A DNA stretch of 64,000 nucleotides from Leucobacter zeae (GCF_016758175.1 NZ_QYAB01000003.1:310001-374000), one strand, 5' to 3'; shown: positions 26,898-36,202, numbered from the stretch's first letter. The notes: generated by a model not told the origin, from the letters alone. Translations and numbers: made by a program.

Positions 26898-27892
26898 GCG
26901 GCCGAGAAGGCGTCCTCCAGCTGCTGGAACAGCTCGGTGTAGGCGTGGATCCCCTCGGTCAGGTAGAAGTTCGGGTCGAGCACCACGATGCGGTCCTGCT
27001 GCACGGCGGGGACCTTCTGCAGCGCCTCGGACTTCGCGATGAGCTCCTCGGCGGGGACCGACCCCGGCTCGCGCTCCTCGGGCACGAATGCGGCATCGCG
27101 ATCGAGCGCGACGATCCAGTCGGGGTTCGAGTCGGCGATCGCCTCGACCGAGATGTCGTCCCCCTGGTGGTCGTTCGTCGCGCCCTCGACCTCGAGCGCG
27201 GGCTTCCATCCGAGGATCGGGAACACCGGGCCGATGGCGCGGCCGACCTCGGGCGCGATGTAGCCGATCTGCCCGGCGGAGGTGTTGACGGCCATCACGG
27301 TGTCGGAGCCGTTGTAGGCCTCCTTCGCGCCGGCGATCGCCTCGTCGAGCTCTCCGCTCAGCGCCGATGCCTCCTCCTCGCGATCGAAGATCTGGCCGAG
27401 GATCTCGGTCTGGCGCTTGAGCTCTGAGACCTCGTCCTCGCCCTCGCGCGGCGCGATCTCGATGACCGCGGCCTGCGGGTTCTGCTTCTTGATCTCGTCC
27501 GTGAAGTCGGCGAAGCGGTAGCCGCTGATGATGAGGTCGGGCTGCTCGGCAACGATCGTCTCGAGGTTCGGCTCGCGGTGGTTGCCGACGTTCGCGACGT
27601 CCTCGTCCTCGGTGTAGCGCGGCCACACGGTGCCCATCACGTCCTTGGGAGCGGCGACGAGGTCGATGTCCCACTCCTCGAGCGTGTCGAAGACCGTGTT
27701 GTCGAGCGCGACCACCTTCTCGGGATCGACCGGAACCTCCACCTCGCCGTGGTTGTCGGTGATCGTCACGGTGCCCGCCTCGGTCTTCGGCTGCTCGGCT
27801 TCGGCGGCCCCCGAGGAGCAGGAGGCGAGCAGGAAGGCGGCTCCCAGCGCGAGGGCTGCGGCCGGGGCGGTACGGGAGAGGCGATGGGACAC
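26894..27892 (-). CDS. Siderophore-binding lipoprotein (FatB/YclQ/CeuE-like)
   Basis: 332 residues. The signal peptide ends in the lipobox LLASCSSG, so it is membrane-anchored outside the cell. The periplasmic-binding fold of the iron-siderophore type follows: VTITDNHGEVEVPVDPEKVVALDNTVFDTLEEWDI, then VGNHREPNLETIVAEQPDLIISGYRF. Order and sequence resemble catechol-siderophore systems (Ycl, Ceu), so a catecholate or related ferric chelate is a reasonable guess. GTG start with GAGG 7 nt upstream. Its leader has a palindrome over the promoter and two hairpins. Confidence 0.92.
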   Translation of the reverse strand: MSHRLSRTAPAAALALGAAFLLASCSSGAAEAEQPKTEAGTVTITDNHGEVEVPVDPEKVVALDNTVFDTLEEWDIDLVAAPKDVMGTVWPRYTEDEDVANVGNHREPNLETIVAEQPDLIISGYRFADFTDEIKKQNPQAAVIEIAPREGEDEVSELKRQTEILGQIFDREEEASALSGELDEAIAGAKEAYNGSDTVMAVNTSAGQIGYIAPEVGRAIGPVFPILGWKPALEVEGATNDHQGDDISVEAIADSNPDWIVALDRDAAFVPEEREPGSVPAEELIAKSEALQKVPAVQQDRIVVLDPNFYLTEGIHAYTELFQQLEDAFSAA

Positions 27893-27926
27893 GATGGATC
27901 CTCACGGTCGACGAACACATGGAAAA

Positions 27927-27949
27927 CGCCGGTGGCGAAAGCACCGGCG
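27927..27949 (-). terminator. Terminator-like hairpin in the leader of the siderophore operon
   Basis: On the minus strand CGCCGGTG pairs with CACCGGCG (8 bp, 7-nt loop) and is followed directly by TTTT. It lies 35 bases before the GTG start and downstream of the promoter at 28021-28049. It could be an attenuator, or the terminator of the membrane-protein gene at 28129. Confidence 0.5.
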
Positions 27950-27967
27950 CTCGACCCCTCGGCGACG

Positions 27968-27998
27968 GGCGCCCCCTCGCGGCGAACCGCGGGGCGCC
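27968..27998 (-). promoter_or_regulatory. GC hairpin in the siderophore operon leader
   Basis: GGCGCCCC (27968-27975) pairs with GGGGCGCC (27991-27998), with a further CGCGG/CCGCG stem inside. It lies between the promoter and the terminator-like hairpin. Confidence 0.5.
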
Positions 27999-28012
27999 TC
28001 GCGGAGAGGCAC

Positions 28013-28049
28013 TGAAGTGAGCCTATGCTCACCTTCATCTGATGTTCAA
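28013..28049 (-). promoter_or_regulatory. Promoter and operators of the siderophore operon
   Basis: On the minus strand TTGAAC (28049-28044) and ATAGGC (28026-28021) are 17 nt apart. CATCTGATG (28036-28044) lies just inside the -35 and matches the hem operator motif. A near-palindrome, TGAAGTGAGC (28013-28022) and GCTCACCTTCA (28027-28037), covers the -10. Two overlapping operators suggest control by iron and possibly heme. Confidence 0.5.
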
Positions 28050-28128
28050 GTCACGGCGGTCGAGCTCCCGGTCGGGGCGGCGTTTCCTCAGACCGCAGGC
28101 CTGGGGTCGCCGCCCGGACCGGAATCGA

Positions 28129-29142
28129 TCAGCGCTGAGCCGAGAAGTCCGGCTGACCGTCGGGGCCCATCGGCAGCGGGGAGCCGTCGGCGAACGTCGG
28201 CCACGGCAGCAGGGGCTGCTGAGCGGGCTGCGCCGGCTGGGACTGCGCCTGCTGCGAGTGCACCTGCTGGGGCTGCGCCGGCTGGGACTGCGACTGCTGC
28301 GTATGCGGGCTCGGGCCGCCGGGCTGGGCGGGACCGACGGGGCGTCCCGCAGCGGATGCCGGCGCCAGCGGCTGCGCGGCGCGCGCCGCGCGAGCCGCAC
28401 GGGCGGACTCCCGCGATTCCGCACCGTAGGACCAGCGGAGCAGCAGTGTGATCGACAGGCCGAGCGCCGTGAGGATCAGCAGGGCGGTCGCGATCTTCCA
28501 GTAGAGATCGGGGATGTGCAGGTCGAATGCGGCGATCCCGACCGGAGCGGTGAAGAGGATCCCGGAGAGCACCGCGAGCACGCTCGTCGCGAAGGCGAAG
28601 CGCATCACGGCCTCGGGGAGCTTCCCGCTCATCTGGAGCAGCAGCTGGCAGCACAGGATCACGAGCCGCGTCACGAGGATCACGAACACCGACTTCCAGA
28701 AGATCTCCCAGATCAGCGTGAAGGAGTCGTAGGGGGTCATCCAGATGACGATGAGCAGCAGCCCGAGAATGTACGCGTTCGCGATGAGCGCCACGGGCGC
28801 GTACCACTCCGACTTCTGCTCGCGCCGGGTGTCGAGCGCGGTGAAGAGCACGAAGACCGCGAAGAGCGCGAACGTCGAGAACACCCGCTCGAACTTGCCC
28901 TCGAAGTCCCCGATGAACAGCAGCGAGATCGACGCGACGGTGAGCGCAGCCAGCAGCACGATGCTGACCTTGAGGAAGGTCGAGAGCCCGCGCTCGCCCG
29001 TACCCTGGCGCGCGGGCTTCTGGCGCGGGGGCTTCTGGCGCCCGGGCTTCTGCTGCAGCGCCTGGGCCGGAGGGACTGCGGGCTGCCCGGGGGCCGCCGC
29101 GGGGTACGCCTGCGGGCCGGTGGTCGGAGTGGGATCGCTCAT
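28129..29142 (-). CDS. Polytopic membrane protein with Pro/Gln-rich ends
   Basis: 337 residues. A 55-residue Pro/Ala/Gln/Lys-rich N-terminus ([17 protein letters not shown]) precedes about six membrane helices ([23 protein letters not shown] through [21 protein letters not shown]). The C-terminal 95 residues are low-complexity Ala/Gln/Pro/Ser with repeated QPAQP and SQSQ motifs and a closing [27 protein letters not shown]. Similar coding occurs in actinobacterial cell-envelope proteins, but I do not recognise a function. The ATG has a GAGAGG site. It is divergent from purL. Confidence 0.8.
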   Translation of the reverse strand: MSDPTPTTGPQAYPAAAPGQPAVPPAQALQQKPGRQKPPRQKPARQGTGERGLSTFLKVSIVLLAALTVASISLLFIGDFEGKFERVFSTFALFAVFVLFTALDTRREQKSEWYAPVALIANAYILGLLLIVIWMTPYDSFTLIWEIFWKSVFVILVTRLVILCCQLLLQMSGKLPEAVMRFAFATSVLAVLSGILFTAPVGIAAFDLHIPDLYWKIATALLILTALGLSITLLLRWSYGAESRESARAARAARAAQPLAPASAAGRPVGPAQPGGPSPHTQQSQSQPAQPQQVHSQQAQSQPAQPAQQPLLPWPTFADGSPLPMGPDGQPDFSAQR

Positions 29143-29244
29143 GCCTCTCAGTTTCCCGCGTTCTGCTGAGAATCGCCAACCATTCGCCGCCCGGCTCCCC
29201 GCCCATCGGCGCGATCACGGCGATCCCGCCCCCGGAATCGCCGG

Positions 29245-29250
29245 TAGACT
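29245..29250 (+). promoter_or_regulatory. -10-like element of purL
   Basis: TAGACT preceded by CGCCGG, similar to the element before purS. A start about 7 nt later gives a leader of about 73 bases. No clear -35. Confidence 0.3.
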
Positions 29251-29329
29251 GGTGCGGTACCTTCGGCCTCAGCCCACGGCCCTTGACCACGGCTGCCGAC
29301 CCGGAATCGACCAACGGAGCACTTCGAGC

Positions 29330-31660
29330 GTGACTGACACCGACTGGACCTCTGCAGGCCCCCGCCCCGACACCGTCGCCGACGCGATCGCGACGCCCGA
29401 CAAGGAGCAGCCCTTCGGTGCGCTCGGCCTCAAGCCCGACGAGTACGAGCAGATCCGCAAGATCCTGGGCCGCCGCCCCACCTCGGGCGAGCTCGCCATG
29501 TACTCCGTCATGTGGTCGGAGCACTGCTCGTACAAGTCGTCGAAGATCTACCTGCGCCAGTTCGGCAAGAAGGTCAACGACAAGATGAAGGAGCGCCTGC
29601 TCGTCGGCATGGGCGAGAACGCCGGCGTCATCGACATCGGCGAGGGCTGGGCCGTCACCTTCAAGGTCGAGAGCCACAACCACCCCTCCTACATCGAGCC
29701 GTTCCAGGGCGCGGCGACCGGTGTCGGCGGCATCATCCGCGACATCATCTCGATGGGCGCTCGCCCGGTCGCCGTGATGGATCAGCTCCGCTTCGGCGCG
29801 ATCGACGACCCCGACACGGCCCGCGTCGTGCACGGCGTCGTCTCGGGCATCTCCTCCTACGCGAACTGCCTCGGCTTGCCGAACCTCGGCGGCGAGACCG
29901 TCTTCGACGGCGTCTACCAGGCCAACCCGCTCGTCAACGCCCTCGGCGTGGGCGTGCTGCGCCACGAGGACCTGCACCTCGCGAACGCCTCGGGCGCGGG
30001 CAACAAGGTCGTGCTGTTCGGCGCCCGCACGGGCGGCGACGGCATCGGCGGCGCGTCGATCCTCGCCTCCGACAGCTTCAGCGAGGGCGGCCCGACCAAG
30101 CGCCCCGCCGTGCAGGTCGGCGACCCCTTCGCCGAGAAGGTGCTCATCGAGTGCTGCCTGGAGCTCTTCCGCGGCGAGCTCGTCGAGGGGATCCAGGATC
30201 TCGGCGCTGCCGGCATCTCCTGCGCCACCTCCGAGCTCGCGGCCAACGGCGACGGCGGCATGTTCATCGAGCTCGACAGCGTGCTGCTGCGCGACCCCTC
30301 GCTCACCGCCGAGGAGATCCTCATGTCGGAGAGCCAGGAGCGCATGATGGCGGTCGTGCACCCCGACAAGCTCGACGCGTTCCTCGAGGTCACGAAGAAG
30401 TGGGACGTCGAGACGAGCGTGCTCGGCGAGGTCACCGACTCGGGTCGCCTCATCATCAACTGGCGCGGCGAGGAGATCGTGAACGTCGATCCGTCGACCG
30501 TCGCGGTCGACGGCCCCGTCTACGAGCGCCCCGTCGCCTACCCCGCGTGGATCGACGCGCTGCAGGCCTCGGGCGTCAACGCCTCGGGCCTCGAGCGCTC
30601 GGCCGCGGGCGACGACCTGCGCGCGCAGATGCTCGCGATCGCGGGCTCTCCCAACCAGGCCTCCGTCGACTGGATCACCAACCAGTACGACAAGTACGTG
30701 CTCGGCAACACCGCGCTCTCGTTCCCCGACGGCGCCGGCATGATCCGCGTCGACGAGGAGAGCGGGCTCGGCGTGGCCATCGCGACCGACGCGAACGGCC
30801 GATACTGCCAGCTCGATCCGTTTGTCGGCTCGCAGCTCGCGCTCGCCGAGGCGTACCGCAACGTCGCCAGCTCGGGCGCCGTGCCGACCGCGGTCACCGA
30901 CTGCCTGAACTTCGGCAGCCCCGAGAACCCCGAGGTCATGTGGCAGTTCTCTCGCGCGGTCGAGGGGCTCTCGGACGCCTGCCTCGCGCTCGAGGTGCCG
31001 GTCACCGGCGGCAACGTCTCGCTCTACAACCAGACGGGCGACACCCCGATCCATCCGACCCCCGTGGTCGGCGTGCTGGGCATCATCGACGACGTCGCCC
31101 GTCGCATCCCGAGCGGCTGGCAGGATCAGGGCGAGCACCTCTACCTGCTCGGCACCACCCGCGACGAGCTCGACGGCTCGGCCTGGGCCGAGACCGTGCA
31201 CGAGCACCTCGGGGGCACGCCGCCCGTGGCCGTGCTCGACGACGAGCGCGCGCTCGCGGCACTGCTGCACGCGGCGTCGCAGGGCGGCATCCTCTCGGGC
31301 GCGGTCGACCTCTCCGAGGGCGGCCTGGCCCAGGCCCTCGCCGACGGCGCGCTGCGCTTCGGCGTCGGCGCCCGCGTCTGGATCGACGAGATCATCTCGC
31401 GCGACGGCGTCGACGCGACGGCAGCGCTCTTCTCGGAGTCGCAGGCGCGCGTGCTCGTCGCCGTGCCGCACGAGGAGGAGGTGAAGTTCCGCGGGCTCTG
31501 CGAGGGCCGCGGCTTCCCGGTGCTCCGGATCGGCGTGACCGACGGCACCGGCGAGACCGCGGCGATCGAGGTGCAGGATCGCTTCACGCTGCCGCTCTCG
31601 GAGCTCCGCGCGACCTCCGAGGCGACGCTGCCAGCGCGTTTCGGCGCGGTCATCGGCTAG
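29330..31660 (+). CDS. purL: Phosphoribosylformylglycinamidine synthase large subunit PurL
   Basis: 776 residues, the small PurL form that works with PurS and PurQ. It converts FGAR to FGAM with ATP and ammonia. Conserved parts include [18 protein letters not shown] with the catalytic His, [35 protein letters not shown], and in the second half [15 protein letters not shown] and [15 protein letters not shown]. The GTG at 29330 was selected because the family begins shortly after. It is separated from purS-purQ by 14.6 kb that includes the heme and iron loci, which is unusual for a complex of three subunits. Confidence 0.97.
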   Translation: MTDTDWTSAGPRPDTVADAIATPDKEQPFGALGLKPDEYEQIRKILGRRPTSGELAMYSVMWSEHCSYKSSKIYLRQFGKKVNDKMKERLLVGMGENAGVIDIGEGWAVTFKVESHNHPSYIEPFQGAATGVGGIIRDIISMGARPVAVMDQLRFGAIDDPDTARVVHGVVSGISSYANCLGLPNLGGETVFDGVYQANPLVNALGVGVLRHEDLHLANASGAGNKVVLFGARTGGDGIGGASILASDSFSEGGPTKRPAVQVGDPFAEKVLIECCLELFRGELVEGIQDLGAAGISCATSELAANGDGGMFIELDSVLLRDPSLTAEEILMSESQERMMAVVHPDKLDAFLEVTKKWDVETSVLGEVTDSGRLIINWRGEEIVNVDPSTVAVDGPVYERPVAYPAWIDALQASGVNASGLERSAAGDDLRAQMLAIAGSPNQASVDWITNQYDKYVLGNTALSFPDGAGMIRVDEESGLGVAIATDANGRYCQLDPFVGSQLALAEAYRNVASSGAVPTAVTDCLNFGSPENPEVMWQFSRAVEGLSDACLALEVPVTGGNVSLYNQTGDTPIHPTPVVGVLGIIDDVARRIPSGWQDQGEHLYLLGTTRDELDGSAWAETVHEHLGGTPPVAVLDDERALAALLHAASQGGILSGAVDLSEGGLAQALADGALRFGVGARVWIDEIISRDGVDATAALFSESQARVLVAVPHEEEVKFRGLCEGRGFPVLRIGVTDGTGETAAIEVQDRFTLPLSELRATSEATLPARFGAVIG

Positions 31661-31670
31661 TCCGCTTCCG

Positions 31671-31709
31671 CGCTGCAGGGCCCTCGCCGTCGGCGGGGGC
31701 CCTGCAGCG
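31671..31709. terminator. Bidirectional terminator purL / LysR gene
   Basis: CGCTGCAGGGCCC (31671-31683) pairs perfectly with GGGCCCTGCAGCG (31697-31709). It sits between convergent stops. Confidence 0.8.
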
Positions 31710-31746
31710 TTCGCGCCGGTCCGATCAGCGCGCACCGCGCTTCCCG

Positions 31747-32757
31747 TCACATGGTGACCGCGGCCGCGCGGATCTCGCCGATCACCACCTCGAGCGCACG
31801 CAGCCGCCGGCTCTGCGCAGGTTCGGCCGCCCGCGGGCGCCCGCGATCGGGCAGGCGCACCGCGAGCAGCAGATCCCGCCGCAGCAGCGCCTTCGGCAGC
31901 GCCCACGCGTGCATCGACGCGTCGGGGTCGAGGGCCGACTGCGGCACGAGTGCGACCACGAGCCCCGCCCCGACCAGCCGCTGGATCGCGCGGTAGTCGT
32001 CGAGACGCATCCCGACTTTGGGCTTCAGCCCGGCCGCGGCGAAGATCTCCTTCAGCCCCGCGTCGCTCGGGTCGTGCTCGTCGACCCCGAGGGCCCACTC
32101 CGCATCGCGCAGCTGCTCGAAGCTCGGCGCCTTTCGCGGTGAGGCGACGGCGAGCGGGTGGTCGCTCGCGACGCAGAGGTGCAGCGGTTCCGAGCTGAGC
32201 CGCTCCAATCGGATCCGCGGGTTGGCGATCGGCGGGATCCTGCCGGTCGCCACCACGATGGCGATGTCGATGCGCCCCTGCTCGAGGTCGGTGACGATCG
32301 GCAGCAGCTCGTCGACCGTGACGTCGAGCCTGGGTGCATCCGGCATCCGCCGCAGCGCCCGCTGCAGCGGGGGCAGGATCCGCGCGCCGACCGTGGGGAG
32401 CGCCGCGAAGCGCACCACGGGCGATGCGGCCGACTGCGCGTCGCGGACCTCCGCCGTCAGCCGGTCGCACAGCCCGAGGATCTCCTCGGCCCGTTCCGAG
32501 ACGAGCGCCCCCAACTCGGTCGCCCGGCTTCCCCGCGGAGACCGTTCGAGCAGTGGCGCTCCGAACCGGCGCTCGAGCTTGGCGAGGTGGTGATCCACCG
32601 TGGGGTGGCTCCAACCGAGCGCCCTGGCCGCGGCGGAGACCGACCCCGAGACGCAGCACTGCCGCAGCGCGGTCAGGCTGCGGAGATCGATCGGGTCCGC
32701 AGCCCCGGAACCGACCGCTTCTCCGCTCCCCTGCTGCATGCGACTAGTTTCATACAT
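31747..32757 (-). CDS. LysR family transcriptional regulator
   Basis: About 336 residues. The N-terminal winged helix-turn-helix is LTALRQCCVSGSVSAAARALGWSHPTVDHHLAKLERRFGAPLLER. The effector domain follows (RFAALPTVGARILPPLQRALRR ... LVGAGLVVALVPQSAL), as expected for LysR. It probably controls the divergent decarboxylase and permease. The start is uncertain: ATG at 32757 lies 6 nt after TACTTT and inside the operator palindrome; ATG at 32739 (MQQGSG) is also possible. No ribosome site precedes either. Confidence 0.88.
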   Translation of the reverse strand: MYETSRMQQGSGEAVGSGAADPIDLRSLTALRQCCVSGSVSAAARALGWSHPTVDHHLAKLERRFGAPLLERSPRGSRATELGALVSERAEEILGLCDRLTAEVRDAQSAASPVVRFAALPTVGARILPPLQRALRRMPDAPRLDVTVDELLPIVTDLEQGRIDIAIVVATGRIPPIANPRIRLERLSSEPLHLCVASDHPLAVASPRKAPSFEQLRDAEWALGVDEHDPSDAGLKEIFAAAGLKPKVGMRLDDYRAIQRLVGAGLVVALVPQSALDPDASMHAWALPKALLRRDLLLAVRLPDRGRPRAAEPAQSRRLRALEVVIGEIRAAAVTM

Positions 32758-32766
32758 ATTATGAAA
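32748..32766. promoter_or_regulatory. LysR-type operator between regulator and decarboxylase
   Basis: TTTCATACATATTATGAAA is a perfect 7-bp inverted repeat with 5-nt spacer. It contains the T-N11-A signature of LysR boxes and overlaps the regulator's own start. The surrounding sequence is AT-rich compared with the rest of the window. Confidence 0.6.
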
Positions 32767-32808
32767 GTAATCAAGATATTCACTATTCTGCCGCTCGGCT
32801 CGCGCTCC

Positions 32809-32814
32809 TACGCT
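32809..32814 (+). promoter_or_regulatory. -10 element of the decarboxylase gene (leaderless)
   Basis: TACGCT ends 7 nt before the ATG at 32822. Confidence 0.45.
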
Positions 32815-32821
32815 GGGAGCT

Positions 32822-34309
32822 ATGGCCGATACTGACTTCACCGCTGATCCCTCGCGACGCGCCCCCTATGCGGACGCGCTCGAACGGCACGCCGACGGCC
32901 ACCCGATCTCCCTGCTCGTCCCCGGCCACGGCGCGAGCGCCGACGGCATCTCGGCAGGGCTCGCGGCGTTCGTCGGCGAACGCCCCCTCCAGCTCGACGT
33001 GACCCCGCTGCTCGACGGCATCGATCTCGGGGCCGGCTCGCCCCGCGCGCAGGCCGAGCAACTCGCGGCAGAGGCCTGGGGCGCCCGCCGCACCTGGTTC
33101 CTGACGAACGGTTCGACCCAGGGCAACCGCACGGCGGCGATGGCGATCGGCCAGCTCGGCGGCGACATCCTGCTGCAGCGCAGCGTGCACTCGAGCATCG
33201 TCGACGGTCTCGTGCTCTCGGGGATGCGGCCCGGATTCATCCTCCCGGAGATCGACTACCGCAACGGTGCCGCCCACAACGTGACCCCCGAGGCCGTGCG
33301 CGAGGCGCTCGCCACCCACGACGGCGACGTCAAGGCCGTCTACATCGTGAGCCCCAGCTACTTCGGTGCGGTCGCCGACGTCCCCGCGATCGCCGAGATC
33401 GTGCACGCCGCCGGCGCCGCGCTCATCGTCGACGGCGCGTGGGGTCCGCACTTCGGGTTCCACCCCGATCTGCCCGAGTCGCCGCTGCGCCAGGGGGCCG
33501 ACCTCTCGATCATGAGCACGCACAAGCTCACCGGGTCGCTCACGCAGAGCGCGCTGCTGCACCTCGGCGACACCGCACTGGCCGACACGCTCGAGCCCGT
33601 CATCGAGCGCGCCTTCCGCATGACGTCTTCGACGAGCGAGAGCTCGCTGCTGATCGGCTCGATCGACATCAATCGCCGCGATCTGCAGCACGGGGCCGAA
33701 CACATCGAGGCCTCGCTCGCGGCGCTCAGCGCCTTCTCCGAGCGGGTGCGCGAGCACGGCCGGTTCGGCCTGCTCGTGGACACCTTCGACCGGTTCCCGA
33801 GCATCGTGCAGTCCGACCCGCTGCGCCTGCCGATCGACATCAGCTCCACCGGACTCGACGGGCACACGGTACGCATCCGGCTGATGCGCGAGCACAACAT
33901 CTGGGTCGAGATGGCCACCCGGACCACGATCGTGCCGATGGTGGGCCTGGGCAAGCGCCCGCAGCTCGATCCGCTGCTCGACGCGCTCGATCGGCTCGCC
34001 GACGAGAACGCCGGATCCCCGGGGAGCATCGACGATGCGCTGCGGCTTCCCGCTCCCGGAGCCCTGCGCATGCTGCCCCGAGAGGCGTTCCTCGGCGACA
34101 CCGAGCTGGTGTCCGCCGCGGCCGCGATCGGCCGCATCAGCGCCGACAGCCTCGCCGCGTACCCGCCGGGGATCCCGAACATGCTGCCTGGCGAGGAGAT
34201 CACGGCCGAGACCGTCGCTTTTCTGCAGGCCATCGCGCACAGCGCGCACGGCTACGTTCGCGGCGCGATCGACGCCGGGCTGACCCGCTTCCGCGTCGTC
34301 GCGCAGTAA
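32822..34309 (+). CDS. Orn/Lys/Arg decarboxylase family, PLP-dependent
   Basis: 495 residues of the fold-type I basic amino acid decarboxylase group, short form. The N-terminus PISLLVPGHGASADGI marks the family. The PLP lysine is K235 in IMSTHKLTGSLTQSALLH, and the cofactor Asp lies in LIVDGAWGPHFGFHP, similar to the DSAW motif of inducible lysine/arginine enzymes. The middle region contains the expected RSVHSSIVDGL. It removes CO2 from an amino acid to give an amine such as cadaverine, agmatine or putrescine; the exact substrate is not shown. It is followed 34 bases later by an amino acid permease. Confidence 0.85.
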   Translation: MADTDFTADPSRRAPYADALERHADGHPISLLVPGHGASADGISAGLAAFVGERPLQLDVTPLLDGIDLGAGSPRAQAEQLAAEAWGARRTWFLTNGSTQGNRTAAMAIGQLGGDILLQRSVHSSIVDGLVLSGMRPGFILPEIDYRNGAAHNVTPEAVREALATHDGDVKAVYIVSPSYFGAVADVPAIAEIVHAAGAALIVDGAWGPHFGFHPDLPESPLRQGADLSIMSTHKLTGSLTQSALLHLGDTALADTLEPVIERAFRMTSSTSESSLLIGSIDINRRDLQHGAEHIEASLAALSAFSERVREHGRFGLLVDTFDRFPSIVQSDPLRLPIDISSTGLDGHTVRIRLMREHNIWVEMATRTTIVPMVGLGKRPQLDPLLDALDRLADENAGSPGSIDDALRLPAPGALRMLPREAFLGDTELVSAAAAIGRISADSLAAYPPGIPNMLPGEEITAETVAFLQAIAHSAHGYVRGAIDAGLTRFRVVAQ

Positions 34310-34343
34310 CTCGATCACCGCCCCGCTCCTCGAAAGGACAACG

Positions 34344-35855
34344 ATGTCGAAACCGTCCACCGCCGCTCCACCCGAAACCGGAACGGCGCACGTGCAGGAC
34401 GTCGGTGACGCCGGCTACCACAAGGGCCTCAAGAACCGCCACATCCAGATGATCGCCATCGGCGGAGCGATCGGCACCGGCCTCTTCCTCGGCAGCGGCA
34501 ACCGCTTCGAGATCGCCGGCCCCGGCCTCGCGATCGTGTACGCCGTCTGCGGCATCTTCGCGTTCATCGTGGTCCGCGCCCTCGGCGAGCTCGCGCTGTA
34601 CCGCCCGTCCTCCGGCGCGTTCGTGAGCTACGCCCGCGAGTTCTTCGGCGAGAAGGGCGCCTACACCGTCGGCTGGCTCTACTTCCTCGACTGGGCCGCC
34701 ACGCTCGTCGCCGACATCACCGCCGTCGCGGTCTACACCCATTTCTGGTCGTTCTTCCTGCCGGTGCCCCAGTGGCTCATCGCGCTCGTCGCGCTCGCGG
34801 TCGTCCTCACCATGAATCTGATCTCGGTGAAGCTCTTCGGCGAGATGGAGTTCTGGTTCGCCTTCATCAAGGTCGGCGCGATCGTGCTGTTCGGCGTGAT
34901 CGGCATCTGGGCTCTGGTCACGCAGCACCCGATCGACGGGCACACCCCGGGCATCAGCCTCATCGCCGACAACGGCGGCCTGATCCCGAACGGACTCGGC
35001 AGCCTCTTCGCGATCACGCTGGGCGTGGTCTTCGCCTTCGCCGGCATCGAGATGGTCGGCATCACCGCCGGCGAGTCGGACAACCCGCAGCAGGCCATCC
35101 CGAAGGCCGTCAACTCCGTCGTGTGGCGCATCCTGCTCTTCTACGTGGGCTCGGTCATGCTCCTCGCCCTGCTGCAGCCGTGGACGTCGTACTCCGGCAC
35201 GGAGAGCCCGTTCGTGACGGTGCTCAACAACATGGGCATCCCCGGCGGCGCCGACATCATGAACATCGTGGTCATGACCGCCGCGCTCTCGAGCCTCAAC
35301 GCCGGCCTCTACGCCACCGGTCGCACGCTCCGCTCGCTCGCGATGGCGGGCACGGCCCCGCGCTTCGCGAAGCGCATGAACAGGTCCGGGATCCCGTACG
35401 GCGGCATCCTCATCACCTCGCTCGTCGGCGTCCCCGGCGTCATCCTGAATGTCGTGATGCCGGAGGACGCGTTCGCGCTGATGCTGAACATCTCGGGCAT
35501 CGGAACCGTCGCCGCGTGGTCGTCGATCATGCTGAGCCACTGGGCGTTCGTGCGGAAGGCGCGACTGGGCGAGGTGGACCGGCCGAGGTTCCAGCTCCCG
35601 TTCGCCCCGGTGCTCAACGTGCTGACCCTCGGCTTCCTGGCGCTCGTGGTCGTGCTCATCGGATTCGACGGCGAGATCGGCCGCCTCACGCTCGTGCTGA
35701 CCGGGATCATCGGCGCGTTCCTCATGCTCGGCTGGTTCGGCGTGCGCAAGCGCATCAACGCGGCCGCGCTGACCGAGGCGATGGACGTGGTCGGCTCGAT
35801 CGCCGCCCTCGACGATCCGGCGAAGGGCGACGACTCGAGGTCCCGCTCGCGCTGA
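34344..35855 (+). CDS. APC superfamily amino acid permease
   Basis: 503 residues with about 12 membrane helices. IQMIAIGGAIGTGLFLGSGNRFEIAGPGLAIVYA is the signature first helix of the AAT family, and FAFAGIEMVGITAGESDNPQQAIPKAVNSVVWRILLFY is the conserved helix 6-7 region. It is most like GABA, lysine, histidine or asparagine permeases. A clean GAAAGGA site precedes the ATG. The pairing with a decarboxylase suggests supply of the amino acid substrate. Confidence 0.9.
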   Translation: MSKPSTAAPPETGTAHVQDVGDAGYHKGLKNRHIQMIAIGGAIGTGLFLGSGNRFEIAGPGLAIVYAVCGIFAFIVVRALGELALYRPSSGAFVSYAREFFGEKGAYTVGWLYFLDWAATLVADITAVAVYTHFWSFFLPVPQWLIALVALAVVLTMNLISVKLFGEMEFWFAFIKVGAIVLFGVIGIWALVTQHPIDGHTPGISLIADNGGLIPNGLGSLFAITLGVVFAFAGIEMVGITAGESDNPQQAIPKAVNSVVWRILLFYVGSVMLLALLQPWTSYSGTESPFVTVLNNMGIPGGADIMNIVVMTAALSSLNAGLYATGRTLRSLAMAGTAPRFAKRMNRSGIPYGGILITSLVGVPGVILNVVMPEDAFALMLNISGIGTVAAWSSIMLSHWAFVRKARLGEVDRPRFQLPFAPVLNVLTLGFLALVVVLIGFDGEIGRLTLVLTGIIGAFLMLGWFGVRKRINAAALTEAMDVVGSIAALDDPAKGDDSRSRSR

Positions 35856-35904
35856 TCCGAGCTCGGCCTGCCCGGAACCCGAGTGGTCCGGGCCGGCTCG
35901 CTCC

Positions 35905-35994
35905 GCACTTGCACTCGCACTTGCGCTTGCGCTTTCGCTTGCGCCTGCACTTGCACTTGCACTTGCACCTGCACTCGCGCCTGCACTCGCACCT
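35905..35994. repeat. 15 x 6-bp degenerate microsatellite (GCACTT/GCACCT)
   Basis: Fifteen consecutive hexamers of the form GC(A/G)C(T/C)(T/C), with one unit reading TCGCTT. It is placed just after the permease gene and before the shared terminator. Confidence 0.9.
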
Positions 35995-36033
35995 GCCGGT
36001 CACCCTCAGGCGAGGGCGCCGCGGTGTTCTTCA

Positions 36034-36091
36034 CACGAAACTCGATTCGGCCCCGTTCAGCTCGATGAACGGGGCCGAATCGAGTTCCGTG
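36034..36091. terminator. Bidirectional terminator permease / tmk
   Basis: The 21-bp perfect stem (36039-36059 with 36066-36086) is extended by four more pairs past one mismatch, with a 6-nt loop. It separates convergent genes. Confidence 0.85.
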
Positions 36092-36202
36092 CGCCCTTCT
36101 CGGCGCAGGCGGCGGGGAGCGGGGAGCCGACGCACGGCACCGTGCCCCGGAGTGCGCGCGCAGTGAGCGACCGGGGGTCAGCGCACGACGCCGAGACCCG
36201 GG

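Larger units (their letters stand above)
35856..36202. other. Intergenic region: hexamer array and long hairpin
   Basis: No gene is supported. It holds a 15-unit hexanucleotide array (35905-35994), a 26-bp hairpin (36034-36091), and near-repeats of GTGAGCGACC and GGGTCAGCGC before the tmk stop. Minus-strand frames through the array give only alternating Val-Gln/Ala-Gln. Confidence 0.7.

Noticed and set aside
28013-28037. Classic DtxR/IdeR box at the siderophore promoter
   Set aside because: The half-sites AGGTGAG and CTCACTT are spaced by six bases instead of one, so it does not fit the DtxR consensus although it is a near-palindrome.
28088-32659. Very long open frame on the minus strand opposite purL
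   Set aside because: It is antisense to clear PurL and is rich in Arg, Ala and Gly. High GC keeps such frames open; no family resemblance or start signal.
35905-35994. CRISPR-like or protein-coding Val-Gln repeat
   Set aside because: Units are only 6 bp without spacers, and the Val-Gln/Ala-Gln peptide on the minus strand has no start signal.
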